Shown here: piece by piece, positions 16,984 through 26,795 of the stretch
Layout of the letters: the number at the start of each line of letters is the position of its first letter
Numbering within the stretch: the first letter of the stretch is position 1
NCBI GenBank assembly: GCA_019639135.1
Contig: JAHBSL010000001.1
Coordinates: 124,001 to 188,000, forward strand
Source of the DNA: Acidobacteriota bacterium
Lineage (GTDB): Bacteria > Acidobacteriota > Blastocatellia > Pyrinomonadales > Pyrinomonadaceae
Direction: 5' to 3'
Length of the DNA stretch: 64,000 nt
Position numbers and translations under genes: made by a program
Notes under the pieces: model-generated
What the model saw: only the letters and a program-made list of their open reading frames with translations
Told to the model about the DNA's origin: nothing
Databases searched by the model: none

Positions 16984-18494
16984 GGGCGGAAGCGTTTCGG
17001 ATCGATGCCGTATTTCTTTATTTTGTAACCAACGATGCGTTCGGTCGAGCCGAGTGCATCGGCCGCCCGGACGATGTTCCCGCCGGTCGATTTCAGTGCG
17101 TCCTGGATCATATCCCGCTCGAAAGCAGCAACGGCGGCTTCCAGCGAGAGATCGACGACCGTATCGGTATTTTCCGCCGTCTGGAGCGTCGGCGGCAAAT
17201 GGTGGCCGTGGATGACGTTCGTGTCGCAGACCAGAACGGCACGCTGTATCGCATTCTCGAGTTCGCGGACGTTACCCGGAAAGTGGTATGCCATCAGCAT
17301 ATCGATCGCCGGTGTCGAGATACGGCGAATCCGCTTGCCGTGTTCGGCCTCATATTTTTCAAGAAAATGCTCGGCGAGCAAGAGTATGTCGGACCTTCGC
17401 TCCCGGAGTGGCGGCAGATAGATGGTAAAAACGTTGAGCCGATAGTAGATGTCCTCGCGGAACGAACCTTCGACGATGGCCGCTTCGAGGTCCTTGTTGG
17501 TAGCGGCGATCAGCCGAATATTCGACTTTATCGTCTCGCTCCCGCCGACCCGCTGAAACTCCCGCTCCTGCAAAACGCGAAGAAGCTTCACCTGAGTTTG
17601 CGGCGGAATCTCGCCGATCTCGTCAAGAAACAGCGTGCCGCCCTCGGCGAGTTCGAAGCGGCCCTTGCGTGCCTTATCGGCACCGGTGAAGGCACCTTTC
17701 TCGTGGCCGAAAAGCTCAGATTCGATCAGATTCTCAGGCAAGGCGCCACAATTGACCGCAACGAAAGGACGTTTGCTGCGGAGGCTGTTGTAGTGAATCG
17801 CGCGAGCGATCATCTCTTTCCCGGTACCGCTTTCGCCGCGGAGAAGGACGGTGGCATTCGAACGGGCGACCTGCGTCACCTGCTCATAGACCTGCCGCAT
17901 CGCATTGGAGTTGCCGATAATGTGCGAGAAGTCGTATCGCTCCTTCAACTCGTGGCGAAGCAGATCGTTCTCCTCGCGGAGCCGCTGCCGTTCGCCTTTG
18001 ATCGAGGCTTCGATCCGGTAAGCTTGGCCGATCATCGAGGCAATTACTGGAAATGCATCACGGAGTGTTTCGCTCGGTTCGCCGTCAAATACCGCTCCAA
18101 GCAAGCCGAACGGCCGGCCGGCGACAGCGATAGGAGCAAGTAGGAGCGAGAACTCGGCACGGAAGTCCGACACATGATCGAGCCCGACGACGTTGCGGAG
18201 ATGATCAACGAATGCGATCTCGCCGCCATTTGCCATATCGGGCAGTGGCCCGCGGTTCGCAGCGGCATCTAGCCGCCGAAATTCGGCCGCGCTCAGCCCG
18301 ACGGCATCGGTTAAATTCAGGAGTCCGTTCTCTTCATCGAGTTCGAGAAGAAAAAGATGATCACATCGGGCGGCTTCCGAGAGCGTTTCCAGAACCTTGC
18401 GGAGCCCACCGCGGACATCCCGCGATTCGGCAAGACGAGCATTTACAGCAGCGAATAGGCTGATGGGGTCAATTGATGGTTGCTCAGACGGCAT
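16980..18494 (-). CDS. NifA-like sigma-54 activator with GAF domain
   Basis: A 504-residue transcription activator. A GAF sensor domain occupies about residues 10-165. The AAA+ domain begins near 195, with [18 protein letters not shown], Walker A GESGTGKE, the sigma-54-contacting GAFTGA loop, and [14 protein letters not shown]. The C terminus is a Fis-type helix-turn-helix ending in [21 protein letters not shown], which is the form seen in NifA and NorR relatives. The GAF ligand is unknown. It lies upstream of and overlaps glnE, so a nitrogen role is likely by context, but no nif genes are present and a NifA name would be too specific. A divergent intergenic region with two ACAAATTTGT-type palindromes lies upstream. 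Confidence 0.9.
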   Translation of the reverse strand: MPSEQPSIDPISLFAAVNARLAESRDVRGGLRKVLETLSEAARCDHLFLLELDEENGLLNLTDAVGLSAAEFRRLDAAANRGPLPDMANGGEIAFVDHLRNVVGLDHVSDFRAEFSLLLAPIAVAGRPFGLLGAVFDGEPSETLRDAFPVIASMIGQAYRIEASIKGERQRLREENDLLRHELKERYDFSHIIGNSNAMRQVYEQVTQVARSNATVLLRGESGTGKEMIARAIHYNSLRSKRPFVAVNCGALPENLIESELFGHEKGAFTGADKARKGRFELAEGGTLFLDEIGEIPPQTQVKLLRVLQEREFQRVGGSETIKSNIRLIAATNKDLEAAIVEGSFREDIYYRLNVFTIYLPPLRERRSDILLLAEHFLEKYEAEHGKRIRRISTPAIDMLMAYHFPGNVRELENAIQRAVLVCDTNVIHGHHLPPTLQTAENTDTVVDLSLEAAVAAFERDMIQDALKSTGGNIVRAADALGSTERIVGYKIKKYGIDPKRFRP

Positions 18495-18544
18495 TATTCC
18501 AAACCACGGGATGATAGCAGATTTCGAACGTAGATTCGACGGGA

Positions 18545-18589
18545 GGTGACAAATTTGTTGGGGTTGTTAAACACGGGTGACAATTTTGT
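18545..18589. repeat. Two direct copies of GGTGACAAATTTGT, 31 bases apart
   Basis: Copy one (18545-18558) is GGTGACAAATTTGT and copy two (18576-18589) is GGTGACAATTTTGT. Each contains a palindromic core, ACAAATTTGT or nearly so. The 31-base period equals three helical turns, so two dimers would bind the same DNA face. The pair sits between the divergent NifA-like gene and the rluA-type gene. Confidence 0.45.
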
Positions 18590-18647
18590 AGGTAAGGCTA
18601 TTGGGTTACGTGCCGATAAGGAATCGATGCGGTAGAATCGCTAAGAG

Positions 18648-19532
18648 ATGACTCAGCGGATCGAAATCGTTGTGCCGGGCGGGATCGTGAGAATGCGGCT
18701 CGACGAATTCTTGTTTCTCCATTTTGGCGGGCTGAGCAAGATGTATCTTCGGAACGTCGTCCGCGACGAAAAGTGCGAGGTGAACGGGCGAAATGAGAAC
18801 CTCGGCTACAAGCTCCGCTCGGGCGATCTGATCGAGATCCAGCTTGACCTTACCCGCGAGACGGCGATGCAGCCGCAGGAAATGCCGCTCGATATTGTTT
18901 ACGAGGATTCGGATCTTCTGGTCGTCAACAAAGCCGCCGGAATGCTTGTCCATCCGAATAACCGCGACAAGAAGGGTACGTTGCTGAACGCCCTTGCGTT
19001 TTACCTGAATCGCGAAAGGGCAACCGAGGAAGCTAGTAGTGAGGCTATCCGGCCCGGGCTTGTGCACCGGCTCGATAAAGATACCTCGGGGCTGATGGTG
19101 ATATCGAAGAACACTAATGCTCAAAAGAAGCTAATGAAGAGCTTCAGCCGCAAGTACGTCCACAAGCGGTACCTTGCTTTGGTTGATGGCATCTTAGCTC
19201 AAGACGTCGGGGTGATCGATCTCGCCGTCGGCCGGTTCGCGGAGCGAAAAATCTGGGATGTTAAAGAGGACGGAAAGCCGGCCGAGACGCGATATGAGGT
19301 GCTCGAACGCCGGAAGGGGCGAACGCTGCTGAAACTTGAGCCCGTGACCGGTAGGACGAACCAGCTCAGGATACACTGTGCCGCCATCGGCCATCCCATC
19401 GTCGGCGACATCCAACGCGGTGGAAGCGAGTACGAGAGGCTCTGCCTTCACGCCGCGGAGTTGGGATTCCGCCATCCGGCAACCCTTGAGGAAGTGATCT
19501 TCTATTCCGAGCCTGAAGGCTTCGCGACATAG
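18648..19532 (+). CDS. RluA-family RNA pseudouridine synthase
   Basis: A 294-residue enzyme that isomerises uridines in rRNA (or tRNA) to pseudouridine. An S4 RNA-binding domain at about residues 15-65 (MRLDEFLFLHFGGLSKMYLR) precedes the catalytic domain. The catalytic aspartate is Asp143 in VHRLDKDTSGLMV, the family signature. Further motifs are YLALVDG near 185 and TGRTNQLRIHCAAIGHPIVGD near 235. The arrangement matches RluD/RluC-like enzymes, but the target position cannot be derived from sequence. The 3' end overlaps the convergent amidohydrolase gene by 31 bases. Confidence 0.92.
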   Translation: MTQRIEIVVPGGIVRMRLDEFLFLHFGGLSKMYLRNVVRDEKCEVNGRNENLGYKLRSGDLIEIQLDLTRETAMQPQEMPLDIVYEDSDLLVVNKAAGMLVHPNNRDKKGTLLNALAFYLNRERATEEASSEAIRPGLVHRLDKDTSGLMVISKNTNAQKKLMKSFSRKYVHKRYLALVDGILAQDVGVIDLAVGRFAERKIWDVKEDGKPAETRYEVLERRKGRTLLKLEPVTGRTNQLRIHCAAIGHPIVGDIQRGGSEYERLCLHAAELGFRHPATLEEVIFYSEPEGFAT

Positions 19533-21112
19533 CCCGGCCCGCGGATGGCCTTGCCGGTCATTGTGCCGGTCATTTTTTCGCCATTAAAGACCACACCGCC
19601 ACTGACAATGACGCTTGAAAAGCCGACGGCATATTGATGAGGGTTTTCGAACGTTGCTTTGTCGCTGACGGTGTTTTCGTCAAATATCACGATATCTGCC
19701 ACAAAGCCTTCGCGGATCTGCCCGCGGTCGCGGAATTCGAAGACGTTTGCAGGCAGCGATGTCATCTTGCGGATCGCATCTTCCAAACTAATTATTTTCA
19801 GATCGCGGACGTATTGCCCGAGCACGCGAGCATTGTTGCCATAGCCGCGAGGATGCGGCACGCCCGAGCCGAACTCGCGGACGCCGCTGTCCGAGGCGAT
19901 CATCGTGAATGGATCCTGCATGATCGTGCGGACGTCGTCCTCGCTCATTACCTGATAGACCATCTGTGCACCGCCCGCCTCATACATCGTGAAGATCTGC
20001 TCGATCTGTTCATCGAGGCTATCGGCATTGCGAACTGACTTCGTGATCTGGGCAATGTTCTTTCCGTTAAATTCGGGATTTGCCCGATGGCTCGCAACGA
20101 ACGCAAACGCGTAGTCCACAAACCCTCGTTCGGCAAGACCTTTTCTCATATCGGCCTTGATCTTGGCCCGGGATTCGGGGTCGGCGAGCCGCTTTTTGCC
20201 TTCCTCGCGGCCGCCGGCTATGGCCCAGGTGGGCATTCTTGCATCCAGCGATGTGGACGATGCCGGGTAAGCGTACTGATCCACCGTCACGTTCAGCCCG
20301 CGTTTTCTCGCATCGCGGACAAGGCCGAGCGCCATCGGAGTTTGTCCCCAAAGTGACTTAGCGGAGATCTTGAAATGCGAGATCTGGACCGGCATATCGG
20401 CTTTTTCGCCAATGTTGATCGCTTCCTTGATGGCATCGACAACTCCGGTTCCTTCATCGCGGATGTGGCTCGCGTAGATGCCGCCGTGCTTTGATGCGGC
20501 CTTGGCGAGCTCGATGACCTCATCTGTCTCGGAATACGTGCCGGGAACGTAGATGAGCCCGGTCGCGAGCCCGACCGCACCGCCTTTCATTGCCTGTTCG
20601 ACGAGCTCGTTCATCTTCTTCTGCTCGTCGGCCGTCGGTGCACGGTTGTCGAGTCCCATCACCTTTTGGCGGACCGAATTATGCCCGATCAGCGTCGAGA
20701 TGTTGATCGCGAGCGGCTTTTCGTTTATGCGGCCGAGGAACTCGCCGACCTCGGTCACCGAGCCGCCGCAATTTCCCGTCACCAAGGTCGTTACGCCCAT
20801 CCGGATAAAATTCTCGGCCATCGGCTGGTCATAAATGTTTTCGGTGTGGGCGTGAACATCAATGAAGCCCGGAGCCACGATCTGCCCCTTCGCATCGATG
20901 ATCTGCTTCGCGTTTGAGCCATCGACCCTTCCGACCTTTACAATGCGACCGTCCTTTATAGCGACCGAAGCTCGGAACCACGGATTGCCGGTGCCATCGA
21001 CAACGCGGCCGTTGATGATGACAAGATCATAAGCGGGAGAACTCTGCCCTAACGAAAACGGGACCGACGAAAGAACGAACGCCGTAAGCAACAGAAAGGA
21101 TTTGATTCGCAT
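19502..21112 (-). CDS. Secreted D-aminoacylase-type amidohydrolase
   Basis: A 536-residue metal-dependent hydrolase of the N-acyl-D-amino-acid deacylase group. A signal peptide is present at residues 1-22 (SVPFSLGQ), so it works outside the cytoplasm. The composite beta-sandwich opens with LVIINGRVVDGTGNPWFRASVAIKDGRI; the metal-binding HxH is in APGFIDVHAHTE; a VTGNCGGSV motif follows, and more ligands lie at GIYASHIRDEGTG (His) and MIASDSGVREFG (Asp). Expected reaction: removal of N-acyl groups from D-amino acids or related dipeptides. The 3' end overlaps the convergent pseudouridine-synthase gene by 31 bases. Confidence 0.9.
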   Translation of the reverse strand: MRIKSFLLLTAFVLSSVPFSLGQSSPAYDLVIINGRVVDGTGNPWFRASVAIKDGRIVKVGRVDGSNAKQIIDAKGQIVAPGFIDVHAHTENIYDQPMAENFIRMGVTTLVTGNCGGSVTEVGEFLGRINEKPLAINISTLIGHNSVRQKVMGLDNRAPTADEQKKMNELVEQAMKGGAVGLATGLIYVPGTYSETDEVIELAKAASKHGGIYASHIRDEGTGVVDAIKEAINIGEKADMPVQISHFKISAKSLWGQTPMALGLVRDARKRGLNVTVDQYAYPASSTSLDARMPTWAIAGGREEGKKRLADPESRAKIKADMRKGLAERGFVDYAFAFVASHRANPEFNGKNIAQITKSVRNADSLDEQIEQIFTMYEAGGAQMVYQVMSEDDVRTIMQDPFTMIASDSGVREFGSGVPHPRGYGNNARVLGQYVRDLKIISLEDAIRKMTSLPANVFEFRDRGQIREGFVADIVIFDENTVSDKATFENPHQYAVGFSSVIVSGGVVFNGEKMTGTMTGKAIRGPGYVAKPSGSE

Positions 21113-21122
21113 AATGAAAAAA

Positions 21123-21158
21123 TGCCGTCAAATACTGAACTAGTCAACATCGACGGCA
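21123..21158 (-). terminator. Intrinsic terminator after terC
   Basis: Inverted repeat TGCCGTC ... GACGGCA with a 22-base loop. On the minus strand the stem is followed by TTTTTTC; on the plus strand by CTTTTT. It lies between terC and the amidohydrolase and would end terC transcripts. Confidence 0.7.
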
Positions 21159-21181
21159 CTTTTTATTCCCATCAGCCGCAG

Positions 21182-21982
21182 TTATACGGTTTCAGGTGCG
21201 GTATCAGGTAAAACCGGGTCGCCGGGCTTGCGATAGGGGTCTTTCAGTTCGACCGGAGCCTTCGACTTGGCTCTCAGACGCATATTCAGTATCTCAACCA
21301 ATATCGAGAACGCCATAGCGAAGTAGATATAGCCTTTCGGTATCTTCTGATGGAAGCCTTCGGCAACCAGCATGACGCCGATAAGGATCAGGAACGATAG
21401 GGCTAGCATCTTCAGGGTCGGATGCCTGTGGACGAATTCGCCTATCGGGCCGGCAAAGGCCATCATCGCGCCGATCGAGATAAGCACCGCGAGGATCATT
21501 ATCCAGATGCCGTTCGGCCCGTATTGATCGCCGATCATGCCGACGGCCGTGATGACCGAATCGAGCGAGAACACGATGTCGAGAAGAACTATTTGGATGA
21601 TAACACCGGTAAAGCTTGCGTATGACTTCTTGACTGCCGTCCCCTCTTCGCCCTCAAGCGAATTGTGAATCTCGTGGGTCGCCTTTGCTATGAGGAACAG
21701 CCCGCCCACCAGCAGGACAAGGTCTTTACCCGAGAACGTCTGCCCCCAAATGGTGAACAGCGGAGCGACAAGCCCGATCACCCAGCTCAACGAGAAAAGC
21801 AGGATAACACGCATCAGAAACGCGAGTCCGAGGCCGATGAATCTCGCCTTCGCCCGCTTTTCAGGCGGAAGCTTTTCGGCAAGGATCGAGATGAAGACTA
21901 CATTGTCAATGCCAAGCACGAGCTCAAGCAGAGTAAGTGTGGCAAACGCTATCCAAACATTAGGATCGGCAAGGAGTTCCAT
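21182..21982 (-). CDS. TerC family integral membrane protein
   Basis: A 266-residue protein with about seven hydrophobic helices. The family signature is the pair of acidic motifs in membrane helices: LELVLGIDNVVFISIL near residue 20 and LLDIVFSLDSVITAVGM near residue 135. Members of the TerC/Alx group are linked to tellurite resistance and, more recently, to manganese export and metal loading of exported enzymes. Residues 105-115 are a charged cytoplasmic loop. It stands alone between two intergenic gaps. Confidence 0.92.
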   Translation of the reverse strand: MELLADPNVWIAFATLTLLELVLGIDNVVFISILAEKLPPEKRAKARFIGLGLAFLMRVILLFSLSWVIGLVAPLFTIWGQTFSGKDLVLLVGGLFLIAKATHEIHNSLEGEEGTAVKKSYASFTGVIIQIVLLDIVFSLDSVITAVGMIGDQYGPNGIWIMILAVLISIGAMMAFAGPIGEFVHRHPTLKMLALSFLILIGVMLVAEGFHQKIPKGYIYFAMAFSILVEILNMRLRAKSKAPVELKDPYRKPGDPVLPDTAPETV

Positions 21983-22084
21983 ACGAGAAAGCTGCTCCGG
22001 AAAATAGAAATTGAACTATGCAGTTTTACATTCGACGCGGTGCGAAATGCAAGGCCGCACGGCAGGGAATTCAGGTATCTTCAG

Positions 22085-22600
22085 TTATTCCGCGATCTTG
22101 CACGGAACGGTCGCCGAGCGGTCAGCCGCACGTCGAGCTTCGGCGTTCTGGTTCCGTGATGGCTTTATGATCTTGGTAACGCAAGCAAGACTTGGAGACA
22201 CCTTCGCGACTATCAGATATGAGGTTGTCTTTGACGAATCCTCGGGGTTTTCGCTGACGTTAAACCGGAAGATCAGGGCGAACGGCGATCTTCCCTTCAT
22301 TCGCCACTCTGCCTTCGGTCCGACAGCCGAAAAAGCCCTGAAATGTTCCCACAGTCGGAGCTCGTGCTCCTTGCCGCCCGGTGCGATCACATTGATCGAC
22401 TGTCGCAGGTCGCCCTCGACGACATGCAGCTTGTAGCCGCCGACGCCGGCGCACTCGCCCTTGTAAGACCCGCCGCCCCCCTCATCGAGTTCGAGCGTCT
22501 TGCACTTTTGGTCATCAAGATCGGTGTAGCGGCTCGTGATCTGTGCGGACGCTACGGTTGAGGCGAAAAGTGTCAGTGCGATAAATGTAATTATTTTCAT
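22085..22600 (-). CDS. Exported hypothetical protein downstream of pyrC
   Basis: A 171-residue protein, start chosen at the ATG at 22600 because a clean signal peptide begins there (MKIITFIALTLFASTVASAQ). This ATG lies 5 bases after the pyrC stop. The mature part starts ITSRYTDLDDQKCKTLELDEGGGGSYKGEC and looks beta-rich with a pair of cysteines near the N terminus and another pair near the C terminus (LACVTK, VPCKIAE), which could form disulfides. I do not recognise a family. Operon placement after pyrC is probably incidental to pyrimidine synthesis. Confidence 0.75.
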   Translation of the reverse strand: MKIITFIALTLFASTVASAQITSRYTDLDDQKCKTLELDEGGGGSYKGECAGVGGYKLHVVEGDLRQSINVIAPGGKEHELRLWEHFRAFSAVGPKAEWRMKGRSPFALIFRFNVSENPEDSSKTTSYLIVAKVSPSLACVTKIIKPSRNQNAEARRAADRSATVPCKIAE

Positions 22601-22605
22601 ACAGG

Positions 22606-23889
22606 TCACATTTGGAAAACGATTCGGCCGCCGACAATCGTTGCAACGGCACGGCCCGTAAATTCCCATCCATCGAACGGGCAGTTTCGCGATTTTGAGC
22701 GCGATTCGGCGTTGCGATAGGTCCATTTGTGGTCGGGGTCGATTATGGTGATATCCGCGACCGAGCCTGGTGCGAGTGTGCCGCGGCCGGCGAGCTTGAA
22801 GATGCGTGCCGGATTGGTCGAGCAAAGCTCTACAAGCCTTTCAAGGCCGATGATGCCTTTGTGGACAAGCTCATTGAACGCAAGGCCGACGCCGGTCTCA
22901 AGGCCGGTGATGCCCATCGGGGCACGGTCGAATTCGAGTGCCTTTTCGTCGTGGTGATGTGGTGCGTGGTCGGTAGCGATTGCATCGATCGTGCCGTCCT
23001 TTATCCCTTCGATAACGGCCTCGAGATGTTCTTCGCTGCGGAGCGGCGGGGCCATCTTGTAGTTCGTATCGTAGCCTTCGACCGATCGATCCGTAAGCGT
23101 GAAGTGGTGCGGCGTTACCTCGCAGGTTACGTTGATGCCTTCGTTCTTTGCCCGCCGGACGGCCTCGACCGCACCTTTGGTGGAAACATGGGCGATGTGA
23201 ATGTGTGCACCGGTTTCCTTTGCCAGGATGATGTCGCGAACGGCGTCGATGTCCTCGGCAAGAGCAGGCATGCCCTTCAGGCCAAGCAGGAGCGACATCT
23301 TGCCTTCGTGCATTACGCCGCCAGCTGAAAGCGATTTGTCCTCGCAGTGGTCGATGACCGGCAGGTCGAAATCCTTTGCATACTGCATCGCCCGCCGCAT
23401 AATGCCGGCATTCGGAACGGGCCGACCATCGTCCGAAACTGCAACCGCACCCGCGGCCTTCATTTCGCCCATCTCGGCGAGTTCGGCACCATCGGAAGAC
23501 TTCGTGATCGCCCCGATCGGGAAGACGTTGGCCAGGCCCGCGTGCTCGGCCTGCTCGATCATGTAACGGGTGATCGCGGCATTGTCGTTTACCGGATTGG
23601 TGTTCGGCATTGGGCAAACGGACGTCCATCCGCCCGCCGCCGCCGCCGCACAGCCCGACGCGATCGTCTCCTTATGCTCCTGCCCCGGCTCACGCAGGTG
23701 AACGTGCAGATCAATAAACCCGGGAGCCACCAACAGACCACTGGCGTCAAAAACCTCGCACCCCTCCGGCACACCGTCCGCGGCCTTTAGCCACGCGGAA
23801 ACCTTGCCGTCCTCGATGAGGACGTTCATGCCAGTGTTCTCATTCGCGGTCGGATCAATAAGATGGCCATTTGCAATCAACAGTTTCAT
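22606..23889 (-). CDS. pyrC: Dihydroorotase
   Basis: A 427-residue class I dihydroorotase, which cyclises carbamoyl aspartate to dihydroorotate in pyrimidine synthesis. The metal-binding HxH is in [29 protein letters not shown] and the histidines in VIDHCED and [10 protein letters not shown] follow; the catalytic aspartate is in [12 protein letters not shown]. This 400+ residue form typically partners aspartate carbamoyltransferase in a complex. It is 6 bases downstream of pyrB on the same strand. Confidence 0.95.
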   Translation of the reverse strand: MKLLIANGHLIDPTANENTGMNVLIEDGKVSAWLKAADGVPEGCEVFDASGLLVAPGFIDLHVHLREPGQEHKETIASGCAAAAAGGWTSVCPMPNTNPVNDNAAITRYMIEQAEHAGLANVFPIGAITKSSDGAELAEMGEMKAAGAVAVSDDGRPVPNAGIMRRAMQYAKDFDLPVIDHCEDKSLSAGGVMHEGKMSLLLGLKGMPALAEDIDAVRDIILAKETGAHIHIAHVSTKGAVEAVRRAKNEGINVTCEVTPHHFTLTDRSVEGYDTNYKMAPPLRSEEHLEAVIEGIKDGTIDAIATDHAPHHHDEKALEFDRAPMGITGLETGVGLAFNELVHKGIIGLERLVELCSTNPARIFKLAGRGTLAPGSVADITIIDPDHKWTYRNAESRSKSRNCPFDGWEFTGRAVATIVGGRIVFQM

Positions 23890-23895
23890 AAAACT

Positions 23896-24879
23896 CTAGC
23901 TGCCCAGACTGCCTCCCGTTGCTAGGTAGAGCACGGCCATGCGGACAGCGACGCCGTATTTTACCTGGTCGAGGATCAGCGAACGCGAGCTGTCGGCGAC
24001 CTCGGAGGCGATCTCGATGCCGCGGTTCATCGGGCCGGGATGTAGGACGATGGCGTCCTTCTTCGCCAGATCGAGCCGGCCATTGGTCAGGCCGTAATGC
24101 ACGGCATATTCGCGGAGTGTCGGGAAATACGCCGAGTCCTGGCGTTCGCGTTGAATTCGGAGGATCATTACGACGTCTGCATCTCGGATCGCGTCCTCGA
24201 CGTGCGGGCAAACAGTTAACGATGCGGTGCTAACGCTTTCGCGACCTCTCGAGGTTCCGGCTTCTTCGATCAGATATCCGAAGTCACGCGGCACCAGCGT
24301 CCCGGGCCCGGCGACGCGGACCTTTGCACCGAGTTTGGTAAGCAAATGTATGTTCGAGCGGGCAACGCGGCTGTGCAGGATATCGCCGACGATCGCGACC
24401 TCCAGGCCCTGGATCTTTTTCTTGTGCTCGCGGATTGTCATCGCGTCGAGCAGTGCCTGCGTCGGATGTTCGTTCGAGCCGTCGCCTGCGTTGACGACGG
24501 CTGCCCGCGAAACCTTCGCGAGCTGGTGCGGAACGCCCGCCGAGCCGTGGCGGACCACGATGCAGTCCGGGTCCATCGCGTCGAGGTTCAACGCCGTATC
24601 GACCAAGGTTTCGCCTTTGCTTACGCTTGAGGACGAAACGCTGATATTGACCGCATCGGCCGAGAGCCTCTTAGCAGCGAGTTCGAATGAAGTACGAGTC
24701 CGCGTCGAGTTTTCGAAAAAGAGATTGATGACGGTCTTGCCGCGAAGAGTTGGGACCTTTTTGATCTCGCGGGTATTGATCTCGCGAAAGTTCTCGGCGG
24801 TATCGAGAATGCCTCGAATGTCTGCTTCGGTTAATTCGCGGATCCCCAAAAGGTCTCTTCGTCTGTACGGCTTTTCCAT
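23896..24879 (-). CDS. pyrB: Aspartate carbamoyltransferase catalytic subunit
   Basis: A 327-residue transcarbamoylase that makes N-carbamoyl-L-aspartate from carbamoyl phosphate and aspartate. The carbamoyl phosphate loop [19 protein letters not shown] is intact, as are [12 protein letters not shown] and the HPGPMNRG motif near the C terminus. There is no pyrI regulatory subunit; this fits the class associated with a class I dihydroorotase. It lies downstream of pyrR, separated by a terminator-like hairpin that may act as an attenuator. Confidence 0.96.
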   Translation of the reverse strand: MEKPYRRRDLLGIRELTEADIRGILDTAENFREINTREIKKVPTLRGKTVINLFFENSTRTRTSFELAAKRLSADAVNISVSSSSVSKGETLVDTALNLDAMDPDCIVVRHGSAGVPHQLAKVSRAAVVNAGDGSNEHPTQALLDAMTIREHKKKIQGLEVAIVGDILHSRVARSNIHLLTKLGAKVRVAGPGTLVPRDFGYLIEEAGTSRGRESVSTASLTVCPHVEDAIRDADVVMILRIQRERQDSAYFPTLREYAVHYGLTNGRLDLAKKDAIVLHPGPMNRGIEIASEVADSSRSLILDQVKYGVAVRMAVLYLATGGSLGS

Positions 24880-24911
24880 CGCTCGCTATCGGTATGCCTG
24901 AATAAAGGTTC

Positions 24912-24939
24912 AAAAAAAGCAAGGTCGGTAGCCTTGCTT
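24912..24939 (-). terminator. Rho-independent terminator between pyrR and pyrB, candidate attenuator
   Basis: On the minus strand an 8-bp stem AAGCAAGG / CCTTGCTT with a 7-base loop is followed directly by a run of seven T (counting the stem end). It begins 5 bases after the pyrR stop codon and ends about 33 bases before pyrB. In Gram-positive bacteria PyrR binds RNA to promote such terminators in response to UMP. I cannot identify a clear anti-terminator or PyrR binding loop here, so attenuation is inference. Confidence 0.75.
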
Positions 24940-24943
24940 GCTT

Positions 24944-25513
24944 CTATTCACTTGGCTTTTCAAAGATGCCGACGCCTTCGACCTCGTCGTACTCCTTGAG
25001 CATCACGCGGATTATCTCCGATTGTTTGGTCGGCACTGTCTTTCCGACGAAATCGGCCTGGATCGGCAGTTCGCGGTGCTCGCGTCCGCGATCGATCAGT
25101 ACCGCGAGTTGAACCTTTCGCGGCCGCCCAAAATCCATTAGCTGGTCCATCGCGGCCCGGATCGTGCGGCCGGTATAAAGCACGTCATCAACCAGGACGA
25201 TTATCTTGTCGTCAATATCAGTATCAAGTTCGGTCCGGTTTACGATCGGGCTTGCACCCACGGTCGAAAGATCATCGCGGTAAAGCGTTATGTCGATGAT
25301 GCCGAAAAGAGGCATTTCGCCCTCGATCTCGGCGATCTTATCCACAATGCGTTCGGCAAGAGGGACGCCACGGCGACGAATTCCGACGATATAGACATCT
25401 TTCGCTCCTTGATTTTCCTCGACTATCTCAGAGGCGAGCCGCGAGATCGCCCGCTTCATACGGGCAGAGTCCATTATGCGGGATTTTTCGTTCAGGCTTT
25501 TTTCGTCCGGCAT
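24944..25513 (-). CDS. pyrR: PyrR bifunctional regulator / uracil phosphoribosyltransferase
   Basis: About 189 residues. The type I phosphoribosyltransferase PRPP loop is present as [22 protein letters not shown], along with the PyrR-typical opening [34 protein letters not shown]. The C-terminal [10 protein letters not shown] is also standard. PyrR binds pyr mRNA and has weak uracil phosphoribosyltransferase activity. I chose the ATG at 25513 (MPDEKS); an upstream ATG at 25537 and a downstream one near 25474 (MDSARM) are possible. pyrD is divergent, about 100 bases away. Confidence 0.92.
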   Translation of the reverse strand: MPDEKSLNEKSRIMDSARMKRAISRLASEIVEENQGAKDVYIVGIRRRGVPLAERIVDKIAEIEGEMPLFGIIDITLYRDDLSTVGASPIVNRTELDTDIDDKIIVLVDDVLYTGRTIRAAMDQLMDFGRPRKVQLAVLIDRGREHRELPIQADFVGKTVPTKQSEIIRVMLKEYDEVEGVGIFEKPSE

Positions 25514-25616
25514 GCGATGCAAATCGTAGCAGAGCATTGGCCAAAGTTCAATCGTATCGGCCCGGACCGGGCTATTTGCGGCACGGCGTTTTAACTCAAG
25601 CCATCGGTCGGCTAAT

Positions 25617-26690
25617 ATGAGCGTTTACGCGATGAGCGGAATTTTCGAAAAACTCTTGCGGCCCTTGCTTTTTCGCCTTCCGGCCGAAACAGCACACGAC
25701 CTCGGGATGTGGGTCCTCCGAAAAGGCCTGGCCGATGGCTCGGGAGTCGTCGAGATACCGTCGCTCAGAACACGCGTATTTGACCTTGATTTCGCAAATC
25801 CGCTCGGCATTGCGGCCGGTTTCGATAAGAATGGTGTCGCTGTGCCCCAGATAGCCCGGCTTGGATTCGGGTTCGTCGAGGTCGGGACAGTCACCTACAA
25901 TCCGCAGCCGGGAAACCCTAAGCCGCGGATGTTCCGGCTTCCGGCGGACAAGGCGTTAATCAACAGGCTCGGGTTCAATAATGATGGTGCCGAAGCCGTC
26001 GCCCGGCGTTTGAATCCGGTCGAGCGAAAATGCGTGATCGGCATAAATGTAGGCAAGAACAAAGATGTACCGAACGACGAAGCGGTCGAGAATTACCTTG
26101 CCTCTTTCGACCTATTGCAGCCCTTGGCCGATTACGTTGCGGTAAATATTTCCTCGCCAAATACGCCGAACCTCCGCGATCTGCAAAAGGGCGAGAATCT
26201 CGATGAACTGCTCGCGGCACTGGAGGGGCGAAATGATGAACTCGGGCCGAAGCCAATATTGGTGAAGATCGCCCCGGATCTTTCCGACGGGGAGATCGAG
26301 GAGGCCGTTGCCGTTTGCCGCGGCCGCCGAATCGCGGGCATAATCGCGACGAACACGACAATATCGCGGGAAGGGCTTCGATCCGCAAATGCGGCCGCGG
26401 TCGGAGCGGGCGGCTTGAGCGGCCGGCCGCTGTTTGAGCGGTCGAACGAGGTCATTCGGAAGATATTTCGCCAAGCGGACGGATCGTTGCCGATCATTGG
26501 TGTCGGCGGTATTTTCACGGCTGAGGACGCCTTTGCGAAGGTCTCGGCCGGTGCGTCACTGCTGCAGGCCTACACAGGTTTCGTTTACGGCGGGCCTTCA
26601 TTTGCTTCGGACGTGCTTTACGGACTGGCGGAGCTATTGGAGCACAATGATATTGGTCATCTTTCTGAAGCGGTCGGGCGTGATGTTTAG
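25617..26690 (+). CDS. pyrD: Dihydroorotate dehydrogenase (quinone), class 2
   Basis: A 357-residue flavoenzyme that oxidises dihydroorotate to orotate with quinone as electron acceptor. The N-terminal extension [23 protein letters not shown], which docks to the membrane, marks it as class 2. Other signatures are [44 protein letters not shown], the active-site region [14 protein letters not shown] (catalytic serine), VKIAPDLSD and the FMN-binding [13 protein letters not shown]. It is transcribed away from the pyrRBC operon. Confidence 0.96.
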   Translation: MSVYAMSGIFEKLLRPLLFRLPAETAHDLGMWVLRKGLADGSGVVEIPSLRTRVFDLDFANPLGIAAGFDKNGVAVPQIARLGFGFVEVGTVTYNPQPGNPKPRMFRLPADKALINRLGFNNDGAEAVARRLNPVERKCVIGINVGKNKDVPNDEAVENYLASFDLLQPLADYVAVNISSPNTPNLRDLQKGENLDELLAALEGRNDELGPKPILVKIAPDLSDGEIEEAVAVCRGRRIAGIIATNTTISREGLRSANAAAVGAGGLSGRPLFERSNEVIRKIFRQADGSLPIIGVGGIFTAEDAFAKVSAGASLLQAYTGFVYGGPSFASDVLYGLAELLEHNDIGHLSEAVGRDV

Positions 26691-26704
26691 AGGCAGTAGA
26701 TCGT

Positions 26705-26732
26705 TTGACACTGTTGCCTGTCCCGCTATAAT
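26705..26732 (+). promoter_or_regulatory. Consensus sigma-70 promoter for the yceD-rpmF-fab operon
   Basis: Perfect TTGACA (26705-26710) and perfect TATAAT (26727-26732) with a 16-base spacer, about 60 bases before the yceD start. This suits a strongly expressed ribosomal-protein and fatty-acid-synthesis operon. Confidence 0.82.
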
Positions 26733-26795
26733 TAAGGGTTTGTCCCGTAGGGTGAATCATTTAGAGATTCAACCATCGGACGGTTGTTTGATTTG

